From: Gonocerus acuteangulatus | Taxonomy: Eukaryota; Arthropoda; Insecta; Hemiptera; Coreidae | Length of the DNA stretch: 64,000 bases | Assembly (NCBI GenBank): GCA_946811695.1 | Contig: OX328123.1 | Coordinates: forward strand, 11,902,698-11,966,697 | Direction of reading: 5' to 3' | Part shown: positions 32,800 through 42,557 of the stretch, piece after piece | How the letters are laid out: every line of letters starts with the position of its first letter | Position numbering within the stretch: the stretch's first letter is position 1 | Position numbers and translations under genes: made by a program | Notes under the pieces: generated by a model | Told to the model about the DNA's origin: nothing | The model's database searches: none | What the model saw: only the letters and a program-made list of their open reading frames with translations

Positions 32800-32869
<70 letters not shown>
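32800..32869. repeat. (AT)n microsatellite
   Basis: About 70 bp with a TAC interruption near 32809. Confidence 0.95.
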
Positions 32870-32873
<4 letters not shown>

Positions 32874-33429
32874 CGGTATACCTTAGAGTTTAATTTGACT
32901 CTTCCGTTAAATTGAATACCCCTTATATGTATATATATATGTTTATGTAGTTTTTTTTCCAGGAAATTGAAATATATAATTTTCCTAGCAAACTATTATT
33001 TGTATTTATTTATTTCCTTGTATGCTACAGACCCTTAGCGATTAGTTAATGACGAAGAAAGTGTTCTATGTCAAATCAAAAGAGAGAAATAGGTACAAGC
33101 CCCAAAAATGGAACCTATGGTCTTGATGAATAGTGGTACAAAAATGTTTGGTACAATTTAAAAGTTTTATTTCGTTAGCTCGAAAAATCAGTTTACTGGA
33201 ATATGCTATATGATATAATGGAGGAATAACCGATTAGGATACTGTCAGGTTTCTGCAGGGGCGCCACAACAAGAAACTCACTCTTTACGATATTTTATTT
33301 TATATGCGTTTATAATTTTGACAAAAGAATATTTTATTATTTATATGAAATATTGCTGTTGTGATTTGATTTAGAAACATTGAGGACGCTAAAGGATATT
33401 GGTTAACAGTTTAATGTGTTTTCAGCACT
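32870..33429. other. No gene recognised
   Basis: Nothing identifiable apart from AT-rich sequence. Confidence 0.4.
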
Positions 33430-33545
33430 TTCCTCCGAAGGGAAGTAGCTATTAAGGTTGCACCTATGATGGAATTTTTGAAATATTGCTTCCAATCTTG
33501 ATCGATCCTAGTAGGCACCGAAAATGACCCCCGTTCTATCTATTT
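33430..33545 (-). repeat. F2 right-end fragment
   Basis: 'agcactttcctccgaaggga' hairpin terminus and 'gcaccgaaaatgaccccc', matching the right-hand block of F2 copies at 36.8 and 63.1 kb. Confidence 0.65.
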
Positions 33546-33596
33546 TTCATTAGATTTTCAAAATGTCTACGAATATAAGCTTAACGTCTAACTGAA

Positions 33597-33960
33597 TCCA
33601 CGGCATTACGGAGGACGTCTTGTCTTTGAGTTCTCATGAGCTGGCACTGCTCCTGGATCCTGTTGATGAGTTCCTCCTTCGTCGTCACGGGCTCTGAGTA
33701 CACTCTGCTCTTCAATGTTCCTAATGTATGGAAATCTAGAGGATTCAGATGAGGAGGCAAACGAACTGGTCCATAGTGGTCGATTCAACGATTAGGGAAT
33801 TCACTCTTTAGCCATTCCCTCACCACTCTTCCATTATGAGCTGGGCAACCATCCAGTAGAATCCAGAGTAAGTTAATATTTGGTAGATGGTCTTGTGTAA
33901 TAAACGTTATGTAGTGTCGGAAGGATGGGACATTACTATCATCATGTGAATTTAAAGAAT
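33597..33960 (-). pseudogene. Mariner-like transposase C-terminal relic
   Basis: One minus frame reads RHYITFITQDHLPNINLLWI, LLDGCPAHNGRVVREWLKSE, FPNR, a TGA where Trp is expected, IDHYGPVRLPPHLNPLDFHT, LGTLKSRVYSEPVTTKEELI and NRIQEQCQLM. This is the conserved C-terminal half of a Tc1/mariner-superfamily transposase (D-G-A-P-x-H, R.WIGR.GP..WP.RSPDLTPLDFFLWG, K..VY). The second acidic cluster is altered (HLNPLD). One stop; otherwise the frame is kept over about 115 codons. Related to the relic at 20.8 kb. Confidence 0.85.
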
Positions 33961-34500
33961 TTGTTCAGAACGGCTCCTTCATGCTAAAGCACATTTATTG
34001 GGTTTGACTTAGAAATCAGAAAAATATTGTTTGAAATAGGACTTTTTCTTAAACTACGAGGTACCATTTTGAAGCTTATTAAATAATGCAACTTTTGAGG
34101 CGGATGCAAACCTCTAAGTCTAATAATAGCCGATTAAAAAAATATTGAATAATTTAATAAAACACTAATATTAAACATTCTCATCTATATGGCTTTTAAT
34201 ATAGCTCTTAATTTACTTGGTAATATTTCAACAACGGGCGTTTCTTATTGGAAATTTAATGTAAATTCTAAAAATGTCGTCGTTATTTACGATACATTGA
34301 TCAAAAATCCCGAAAACACAGTTTTTCTTTAAAATAAAAAAAAAACAGTAGTTTTTAAAATACACAAACGCTTGTGTAGCTCAACTACATTTTGAGATAG
34401 AACGCTCATTTTTGTGCCAATGAACTACAAATGAAGTGCAGATAAAACCCCTAAAGTTATGAGACCTCAATGCGGGACACCCTATATATATATGACTATT
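33961..34500. other. No gene recognised
   Basis: AT-rich spacer; no supported feature. Confidence 0.4.
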
Positions 34501-34559
34501 ACCTCGCTGTCGCACGTATTCCCTAGCAGCTATATTTCACTCTTTAAAGCTCGACAACC

Positions 34560-34960
34560 GGAATTCAGGACTGTTTTTCTCAGACAACCCTATACCACCG
34601 TGTTCGTAATGAAATAATCTTTATTTTAACCTAACTTTAATTCATTAATCAGACCGATGCAAGTTACTCATTTCGAGTTACCTCTTTACACCCGACAACC
34701 CATGGTTGTGACAGGAAAAAAATAGACAACCTATCGTTTGCATATTCTATAGGCTTCATACTTTCGATTGGCATGGAATTTGTCTATTAATCAACCCGAT
34801 GCAATTTAAAAAAAAAAATTAAATTGTAAATTAATCATATTCTGGACTGAATTTTTTTAGGCAACCCATTTGCAGTATAATTATTGACATAATTAATTTG
34901 ACATAAAATAATTTTCATCCATTAATCAGCTCGATGAAGGTCGTGGTGTATCGGGATCTT
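34560..34960. repeat. Degenerate ~140-bp tandem repeat, about three units
   Basis: The phrase ATTAATCA(G/A)(A/C)CCGATG recurs at about 34636, 34787 and 34922 (third copy GCTCGATG). It is preceded in each unit by a 'GACAACCC'/'GGCAACCC' word, giving spacings near 151 and 135 bp. Confidence 0.5.
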
Positions 34961-35329
34961 AGACCAATACGTCCTGGCTATCTAATAAGAAAGAAGTGTT
35001 GTGAAAATGAACTAAATCGGTCTATTCGAAGGGGGGGGGGTGTTATTTTGTACTATGTTTGAATTGAATTCTTCCGCCAAACGTAGGTTCGTCAAACTCA
35101 TTCAGATGAAAATGTGGAGCTTTGTGTATGGAAATTAGTTAAAACAATTGAAACCAAAATTAATAATTGAAACAGCTGCTCATAACAAATACAAAAGAGC
35201 AGAACAATTTACGTTTTTATTTTATTTATCTATATTATAATTATAATTACAGGAGAAAATCGCCTGGTTACGAAGCTCCTAAAATAAAATAAATAACTAA
35301 ATATTTATCTATATAGGTTATTTTTAGCA

Positions 35330-35775
35330 ATTTATTGAGGAATGCAATCGACCCTACCCAATTCTAAGGAAAGTGCTTAGTTATGCAGCTCCTGCGTGAT
35401 GGACTTTATTTTTTTAATATTAAATTTATATATTGTGTTATAAAAGGCCTCTTTAATATTCTTCAAGTCCTGGAAGACGAATATCAGACATTCCTATTGA
35501 TAAAAATAACGAAACGCATAAGCAATTTCATTCATTTTTTGAATGTTCTACAAGATGTTATTTGCTGAAATAACCCGAAGGCAGAATGGTTCCCTTCTTT
35601 GAATCTTCGATTTGTGTATTTAATAACTCCAATACCAGATAGATCATGTTCGAATCTCGGATAAAGGCATTCAGAGACAACAAACGAATGATAAAAAAAG
35701 TCCGTCACGCAGGAGCTGCATAACTAAGCACTTTCCTCAGAATTTGGGTAGTGTAGACTGCTTTCCAGAACAATT
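35330..35775. mobile_element. TIR element with F2-type ends
   Basis: Strong inverted termini: CTACCCAATTCTAAGGAAAG, GTGCTTAGTTATGCAGCTCC and TGCGTGATGGACTTT at the left (35354-35406) are mirrored at 35696-35751, with weaker pairing further out. The inner word GTCCGTCACGCAGGAGCTGC is clearly homologous to the F1 left end GTCCGACTCGCAGGAACTGC. Interior non-coding. Confidence 0.7.
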
Positions 35776-36009
35776 TGCTTAAAATATCCTACATAAATTA
35801 AATAAAAACATGAATAGTTCTCTTTTAATTTTGTAATGAGTAACTGATCAATTATTAATTTGCTTCCAGAGTTATGTTTACACATGGTACCTATTACACT
35901 ACGTAATAAATACAAAATCCTCATATTATCGTATTTTGATCTAACGCAGGAACCGGATACAGTCCCTCTAGCGCTCCTTGCGGCGCCTTTGTGAACCTAT
36001 GTCTGGCTG

Positions 36010-36734
36010 GCTTTTCTATTGAAGTATATTACAAAGTAAACCCCCCTTTCCGATTGACCGATTCAGCTCATTTTTACAACACTTCTTTCTCATGAGTTAC
36101 CCACGACGTATACCGCGTTTCGTTACAATACAGCAGAAATTACGACCGGTATGAGTATATTAGTAATTTGGGTCCGGAGTAAACCCCCCCTCCTAATGAA
36201 CCGATTTATTTTATTTTTACAACACATATGTACCTGTAGATTACCACTACGAATACCGAGTTTCGTCGAAATATACCAAAAATCACGGTTGGTAGTGGCG
36301 AATTGGTATTGTGGGTATGGAGTAACCCCCCCCTCCTAATGCACCGATTTAGTTTATTATTACAACACATATTTACCTGTAGATTACCACTATGAATACC
36401 GAGTTTCGTCGAAATACACCTAAAATCACGGCTGGTAGTGGCGAATTGGTATTGTGGGTCCGGAGTAAACCCCCCCTCCGTATGAACCGATTTAGTTTAT
36501 TTTTATATCTCACTTTTCTCTCTATATTACCAGTACGAATACCAAGTTTCGTTGAAATATAACAAATATTACGGCTGAAATGGTCAAATTAGTGTTTTGG
36601 GTTCGGGGTAAACCCCCCCTTCCGGTGGACCGATTTTGGTGGTTAACGAACTCGTTCAATCGTTTGCTAATTGAATGCTATATACCAAGTTTCGTGACGA
36701 AAAAACAAAAACTCTGGCCGCTATCGTGTTAACA

Positions 36735-36805
<71 letters not shown>

Positions 36806-36926
36806 TTTAACGGGGGTCATTTTCGGTGTCTACTAGGTAGGATCGATAAAGATTCGGAGAAATTTTTCAAAAATTCCGTCATGAGTCCAACCTCAATAGC
36901 TACTTTCCTTCGGAGGAAAGTGCTAA
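36010..36926 (+). mobile_element. F2 family element
   Basis: Contains three or four internally similar ~140-bp units (each with 'accgattta', 'gaataccgagtttcgt' and 'ggtccggagtaaaccccccc'-like words between 36030 and 36620). Next come 'gaccgattttggtggttaac', an (AT)n tract (36738-36801) and the right-hand block. It ends in a hairpin (CTACTTTCCTTCGGAGGAAAGTGCTAA region). The block order parallels F1. Confidence 0.7.
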
Positions 36927-37077
36927 TATAAAAAGACATCTTTGTATTTTCATTCATAGAGATGTATTGTATTTTTATTCTGTTTTCCCCCAGTGAATAT
37001 CCTCGATCTGGCTCCAATAATATTTTGCTAACCTTAAAATACATCATTCCCATTATTATACAATACACACACACACA

Positions 37078-37081
<4 letters not shown>

Positions 37082-37137
<56 letters not shown>
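37082..37137. repeat. (AT)n microsatellite
   Basis: About 56 bp immediately upstream of the tRNA-headed SINE. Confidence 0.95.
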
Positions 37138-37140
<3 letters not shown>

Positions 37141-37305
37141 GCCTCCCGTGGTCTAGCGGTTAGCGCGCTAGATTCATAAGCGGGAGATGGTGGGTTCGAT
37201 CCCCACCGGTGGCAGGAATTTTCTCATCTCAGGGCTCGCTGAAAAAATTTCCTAGCTGCACCCTGGATGTCGGCGCTAATTGCCAATATTTGTCGATGCG
37301 CCGTA

Positions 37306-37306
<1 letters not shown>
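37138..37306 (+). mobile_element. tRNA-derived SINE, copy a
   Basis: The head starts GGGGCCTCCCGTGGTCTAGC. It contains an A-box-like TGGTCTAGCGGTTAGCGC and a perfect B box GGTTCGATCCCC, in tRNA spacing. The putative anticodon loop is GATTCAT on an imperfect stem, and the acceptor stem is poorly paired, so it is not a functional tRNA gene. The body includes GGCTCGCTG and CTGCACCCTGGATGTCGGCG, shared with copy c at 60.9 kb. It runs into (AT)n, which it shares tail to tail with copy b. Confidence 0.85.

Positions 37307-37359
<53 letters not shown>
37307..37359. repeat. (AT)n microsatellite between two SINE tails
   Basis: About 52 bp alternating AT that serves as the 3' end of both converging SINEs. 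Confidence 0.9.
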
Positions 37360-37365
<6 letters not shown>

Positions 37366-37742
37366 TTAGCTTTGACCCAGTGTGCCATGCTACACGAACA
37401 TTATGTCTATGACTCTCCCCGTATCAAGATCTACTTGATACCTAGTTGTCTATACCCAGTTACGAAAATCGGTCAAACGATGTGAATTTGTTTTAGTTCA
37501 TAATGATACTGGCAGAGGCCAGCACAACAGCACTTCATCTAACAGCCGGCAGAGTAGTAGTCGATTCAAAATGGCCGTCATAATCTGAATGGTTCAGTGC
37601 AGCCAATTTTTCTTGAACAAAACTTTTGACCTTTTACCAGCGAGCCGTGAGATGATAAAATTCCTGCCGGAGGTTGGGAATCGAACCCACCATCTCCCGC
37701 TTATGAATCCAAGGCGCTAGCCACTAGACTACGGGAGACCCC
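37360..37742 (-). mobile_element. tRNA-derived SINE, copy b (long-tail form)
   Basis: On the minus strand the same tRNA-like head (37742 to about 37660, with B box GGTTCGATTCCC) and the GGAATTTTATCATCTCACGG body segment join directly to about 280 bp homologous to the repeat at 51.3-52.0 kb (shared 'gtcaaaagttttgtt', 'ggccattttgaatcga', 'cgtttgaccgatttt', 'gtagcatggc'). It then ends in (AT)n. The tail may be borrowed from a partner LINE. Confidence 0.75.
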
Positions 37743-38127
37743 TGTACAATATATTAGTATTAGTTTTAATACAAATAGTTGTATTAGTAATTAATATTAG
37801 TGTTTGTAGTAAGTAATCACATTAGTAGCAAAAAAATAAAATAAAATAGAATGCCAATTATTATAATAACAAATTTATTGTCTTAAATGCTGAATTGGAA
37901 GCGCAGCACTGTCCTAAACAAAAAATTCCAAACCCTTTCACGACATATACACGACTCTCTAACATTACACTTGAGGGCGGTGAGGACCTAGACGTCTTTT
38001 GCCCTTAAACACCCAATCCATCCATCCAACTTCAGCTCTTCTTAGATCGCCAGAGAATGATACTATAGCGTGTTTTGATATCAGATCAGGCAGGACACCA
38101 GAGATGTAGTAAGGCCCTAATGTAAGT
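37743..38127. other. No gene recognised
   Basis: AT-rich spacer; no supported feature. Confidence 0.4.
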
Positions 38128-38131
38128 TAAC
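38128..38131. repeat. TTAA target site (left)
   Basis: TTAA at 38128-38131 and again at 39086-39089. Confidence 0.7.
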
Positions 38132-39085
38132 CCTGGATTGACACCGTGGGGTGAAAAATACTCCACACTTTGTTCTTTGTTTCTTAATTTCTGTAAATCA
38201 CAGAGACTCCCTCCTTCTTCCTAAATAATCGGAAGTATGTTATCTGGTTTGACCTAATATAAACAACGCCAGTTGTCAGCTGATCGCTGCATGAGAAGGT
38301 CGAGAGTTGTGTGTGGGGTATTTTTTACCCCACGGTGTAGTTAACGTATGTCTTTTTCGCTGATCTGATAAATCTTCACGGGTCAATTACTTACATGTTG
38401 CGGCTTTCCGAGTGACGAAATGGCCTGAAAACTCCCCAGAAAAGATTTTCTCTTTGATTTGGACTACCAACTGGTGATAGTTCATGTGACAGTTAGTGCC
38501 CAACTGGAGAACATACCAAAACCACTGAAGACACTGATGCTTGTTGTTTCGGGAGATGAATCAAGTCCTGATGGACCTTCAACATCATTCGCTATCTTGG
38601 ACAAACTTGTGAAATGTTTATTTTGTAACAGGAAGCATTTAGGAAGACGAAAACGCTAAGTTCTATGTGTAGAAGGGCCAAGCACACCGATCACCAAAAT
38701 GTGTTAAATGTTAACGAGTCTCAATTGGAGAGAACATTGTATTTTTCTAAAGTTCCTATTTTTTTTATAGCTTTTGATCATTCTAGTTTATTGTTCGTAA
38801 AAAAATATTTTCAGTTTAGTAATATTTTTACAGGATAATTATTTGGTGTATGAACAATATTGAGTTTTAGGATTTCCTAGCTATTTTGGGAATTTTAATT
38901 AATATTCGGCAGATTTATTCCTGTTTGAATTTATTTCTTGATGTTCCTGTTCTATAAGTTGATCTTGTATAAAAAAGGAAAAGAAAAAATTGAAATTTAT
39001 TTATTATATATATTTTCAAAGTATGGGGTCAAATTTACCCCACGGTGTCATTAACGTAGATGTCAATGGCAGTGTCAATCCAGGA
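38132..39085. mobile_element. Second piggyBac-like element
   Basis: Left CCCTGGATTGACACCGTGGG, right (inverted) TCCTGGATTGACACTGCCAT; the right end then contains a second GACACCGTGGGGTA word 27 bp in, and a further ACACCGTGGGGTA lies inverted near 38326. TTAA flanks both sides. The nested copies of the terminal word suggest internal rearrangement. Confidence 0.65.
38459..38659 (+). pseudogene. Possible piggyBac transposase C-terminal remnant
   Basis: A 66-codon ORF ending LVKCLFCNRKHLGRRKR is followed in another frame by Cys/His residues (SSMCRRAKHTDHQ). Position inside a TTAA-bounded element, a C-x2-C motif and the basic end recall the C-terminal cysteine-rich domain of piggyBac transposases, but the zinc ligand pattern is incomplete. 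Low confidence. Confidence 0.3.
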
Positions 39086-39323
39086 TTAAACAGCGACTTG
39101 AGCCCTAAACGTTACCTGATGATGACAGCATAGGCTCTTGAAATGGAACCCAGGATGAATTAATGAAGCAACCTGTCAAAATGTTCTTGCTCATTATCTA
39201 AGTAGATTGTAACAAGATTTCCATTTATATCTGTATCCAAACATAGGCTATCTACTTTTTCTTAACGATGTTAGGGTTTTATATAAGATAACAAAGAAAA
39301 TGAACAAAATAATAAAAAAAATA

Positions 39324-39336
39324 TAACATAACTTAA
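39324..39336. repeat. Target-site duplication of element E3 (left)
   Basis: TAACATAACTTAA, repeated exactly at 40039-40051. Confidence 0.88.
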
Positions 39337-39439
39337 TGAAGATGGAGATAGTTAGCCGTTGCAGAGATACGAAGACAATATATAGTTGGGATTCGGCTAG
39401 GAGAAAAACGTCAGACTTTCAGGAAGAGATGTGTATTTG

Positions 39440-39473
39440 GACGTTTCGGCTGCACATTGGCCGCCTTCTTCAG
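39440..39473 (-). ncRNA. Hammerhead-like motif (H4, left arm)
   Basis: Minus strand: CTGAAGA, A, helix II GGC/GCC with a long loop, GAA-ACGT-C. Same core as at 39935. Confidence 0.55.
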
Positions 39474-39934
39474 CTAAAAAATACAACTAATAAGTAAAAA
39501 AAATAAATATACAACTTGTAAGTAAACAGGCAGAAATGAGTGTAGTATATACATAAAGACAATAAATTTTAACCAATCTTATTTTTAAACAATGAAAATA
39601 CGGTAGTTGGAAAGTAAACAGCATGTAGAAAGTAGTAAGTAAACAGAACAATATACAGTTGGGATTCGGCTAGGAGAAAAACGTCAGACTTCCAAATACA
39701 GATCTCTTTCTGAAAGTCTGACGTTTTTCTCCTAGCCGAATCCCAACTATATATTGTACTGTTTACTTACTACTTTCTACATGCTGTTTACTTTCCAACT
39801 ACCGTATTTTCATTGTTTAAAAATAAGATTGGTTAAAATTTATTGTCTTTATGTATATACTACACTCATTTCTGCCTGTTTTTTACTTACAAGTTGTATA
39901 TTTATTTTTTTTACTTATAAGTTGTATTTTTTAG

Positions 39935-39968
39935 CTGAAGAAGGCGGCCAATGTGCAGCCGAAACGTC
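39935..39968 (+). ncRNA. Hammerhead-like motif (H4, right arm)
   Basis: CTGAAGA (39935-39941), extra A, GGC...GCC helix II, GAAACGTC (39961-39968). Helix I pairing is weak. The predicted cut would fall between 39968 and 39969, just before CAAATACAGATC, which is also how this arm begins near 39692. Confidence 0.55.
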
Positions 39969-40038
39969 CAAATACAGATCTCTTCCTGAAAGTCTGACGT
40001 TTTTCTCCTAGCCAAATCCCAACTATATATTGTCTTCG

Positions 40039-40051
40039 TAACATAACTTAA
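40039..40051. repeat. Target-site duplication of element E3 (right)
   Basis: Exact copy of 39324-39336. Confidence 0.88.
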
Positions 40052-40136
40052 GTTTTACAATTTCTATCAAATCGATTCAAATGAATTCAAAATAACTAAA
40101 GAATGGTAAATAGATTTTTTGCAGGAATAAATGAAC

Positions 40137-40223
40137 GTAATACATAGTAGTCGGAGAGCTGGACACGCATTTTTCATGAAGTGTTTGATGCATCTTGAAA
40201 TTTTACTGTAATGTACCTTTTGG
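40137..40223. mobile_element. Left TIR part of an older element, split by the LTR element
   Basis: When the LTR element (40224-47248) is removed, this segment joins 47253 onward and forms the outer left TIR of an element ending near 48104. Matching words in the inverted right end include CATGAAGTGTTT/CATTAAGTGTTT, CTTGAAATT, TAATGTACCT and GGGTAGATAA. Confidence 0.7.
40220..40223. repeat. LTR element target-site duplication (left)
   Basis: TTGG, matched by TTGG at 47249-47252; 4 bp is usual for gypsy-type elements. Confidence 0.75.
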
Positions 40224-40667
40224 TGTACCGAAATAAATTTAATTTGAAAGACTCACTTACCAACACCTGGGGTGGTACAATTTATCCGGATAGACAAGGG
40301 ATAGCCAGGTTCAATGTGGTATGAAACCCAGGTGATCCAAATAAAAAAAAAGAGGAACCAACAAGATACTCCAGAGCTGGTAACTATATTGAAATAAGTA
40401 CAAAATGTTCCCAGTAAGATAACAAATACATGTACACATATATATACCTTAAATATAATAAATATCTATGAATACCAAAAAAAATAAATAAATTCCCAAT
40501 AAAAGGGTAAGCATGAATATATATATATTTTAAATATCACAAGAAGAATTAATATCATTCTAATACTGAACAATATAGCAAAAGGTATCGATAGATAAAC
40601 ATATATGTATATACACCAGATACTATCAGTAATCTGGGAAGAACAAAATTAGACTCTTAATAAAAGC

Positions 40668-40728
<61 letters not shown>

Positions 40729-40859
40729 TCACAAGAAGAATCAATATTATTCAAGTATTGAATAATATAGCAAAAGGTATCGATAGATAAACATATATGT
40801 ATATACACCAGATACTATCAGTAATCTGGGAAGAACAAAATTAGACTCTTAATAAAAGC

Positions 40860-40910
<51 letters not shown>

Positions 40911-41041
40911 TCACAAGAAGAATCAATATTATTCAAGTATTGAATAATATAGCAAAAGATATCGATAGATAAACATATATGCATATACACCAGATACTAT
41001 CAGTAATCTGGGAAGAACAAAATTAGACTCTTAATAAAAGC

Positions 41042-41104
<63 letters not shown>

Positions 41105-41235
41105 TCACAAGAAGAATCAATATTATTCAAGTATTGAATAATATAGCAAAAGGTATCGATAGATAAACATATATGTATATACACCAGATACTATCAGTAA
41201 TCTGGGAAGAACAAAATTAGACTCTTAATAAAAGC

Positions 41236-41300
<65 letters not shown>

Positions 41301-42520
41301 TCACAAGAAGAATCAATATTATTCAAGTATTGAATAATATAGCAAAAGGTATCGATAGATAAACATATATGCATATACACCAGATACTATCAGTAATCTG
41401 GGAAGAACAAAATTAGACTCTTAATGAAAGCATAAATATATATATATAGAAATATCACAAGAAGAATCAATATTATTCAAGTATTGAATAATATAGCAAA
41501 AGGTATCGATAGATAAACATATATGCATATACACCAGATTCTATCAGTAATCTGGGAAGAACAAAATTAGACTCTTAATAAAAGCATAAATATATATATA
41601 TATAGAAATATAACATTTAATTTGGGAAAAACACAATTCTCAAAAACTCATAAAATCCCATAGTCTGGCCTGGCCAATAACTACTTGAGAATAATACATG
41701 ACGATAAAACTGAAGTCCATAACTATCCAACAAATTGGCATAGAAAACACATACAGAAGAATTATTGAATTGCAACAACATGTACAATTCCACAACTTGG
41801 CATAGCCACCAATATCAAATTACAACACAACATTTTGGTAATCTGGCATTGCCAATAACTTATTTAGCGATAATAAACTTAATTTTTTTTCCCCAAATTT
41901 TTAAACTATGCACAATATAGTTACTTGCACTCATGGCAGTAATTGAACGACAAAATTTTTAAATGAGGCCTGGAGGTAAATAAAACGTGGAGCCTGGTGT
42001 CCAGCAGAAGATAAAATGTATGGGTTACTCACTCATTTGTCCCACAATATGCTCTAAAAGCCTACCACATGGAGTTCCAATCACATGTTCGGCCAAAACG
42101 ATAAACGGAGAAGACAAATGCCGCCTCTTCGTGCTACTGGATCTTCAGTTTCATCATTAACAAAAAGGACGCCTCAGTCCCTCCTTAAAAGCTGGAAACC
42201 TCATACTTGCAACAAAAAAACTTTTCTTCCCTGGCACTAGCGTGTACCTACGCCATTTTTCCTTCACAGACTCCCCCTAGAACCGACGCCACTCCTCCAA
42301 GGCCTACCGACCACGGGAAAAAAAAAAACAGAAGAATAAAAATCTTAAATTATATACAAAACTGTTACATCCAAAATGGAGAAGAAAATTGACTATCTTT
42401 TGTGGATAGTAAACATTTACAAATGGTGCGAATTCCAAATAAAATATAAAACGTGAAATGTTATCAGTCCAAAGAGGTAGAGAAAGCAGGTTCTCACTCC
42501 CCGCAGGGCGCCACGTCACA
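40224..42520 (-). repeat. 3' LTR (2297 bp)
   Basis: Minus-strand termini TGTGACGTGG...GGTACA, obeying TG...CA. Longer than the other LTR because it has six rather than four copies of an internal tandem repeat. Confidence 0.9.
40530..41605. repeat. Tandem repeat array in the 3' LTR
   Basis: Six units of about 150-195 bp. Each contains 'atatcacaagaagaa', 'ggtatcgatagataaacata' (one unit has 'agatatcgatag'), 'ccagatactatcagtaatct' and 'ttagactcttaataaaagc' and ends in an (AT)n tract of variable length (12 to over 55 bp). Unit length varies mainly through the AT tract. Confidence 0.92.
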
Positions 42521-42534
42521 ATACCCCCTTCCTT
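42521..42534 (-). promoter_or_regulatory. Polypurine tract
   Basis: AAGGAAGGGGGTAT on the minus strand, directly upstream of the 3' LTR; primes plus-strand DNA synthesis in LTR retrotransposons. Confidence 0.8.
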
Positions 42535-42557
42535 AGAGGGAGAACCGCCAGAAATTA

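Larger units (their letters stand above)
39337..40038 (-). mobile_element. E3: palindromic hammerhead-bearing element (702 bp)
   Basis: A head-to-head dimer. Arms 39369-39690 and 39714-40038 are inverted copies with few differences around a 23-nt centre. A unique ~32-nt tail (39337-39368) adjoins the left TSD. Within each arm a ~65-bp segment following the hammerhead (containing CGACAATATATAG-like and GGGATTCGGCTAGGAG words) occurs at both ends of the unit. The right arm starts at TCCAAATACAG, the sequence that lies at and just after the predicted ribozyme cleavage site in the same arm. No coding capacity. Confidence 0.75.

Noticed and set aside
35724..35924. 66-codon minus-strand ORF
   Set aside because: Overlaps the terminal repeat of the F2-type TIR element; no similarity to a known protein.
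37138..37215. Functional tRNA gene
   Set aside because: B box and A-box-like sequence are good, but acceptor and anticodon stems are mismatched and the same head recurs with conserved non-tRNA bodies and TSD, so it is a SINE.
40530..41605. CRISPR-like array
   Set aside because: Units are 150-195 bp with (AT)n, not short repeats with unique spacers, and lie in an LTR of a eukaryotic element.
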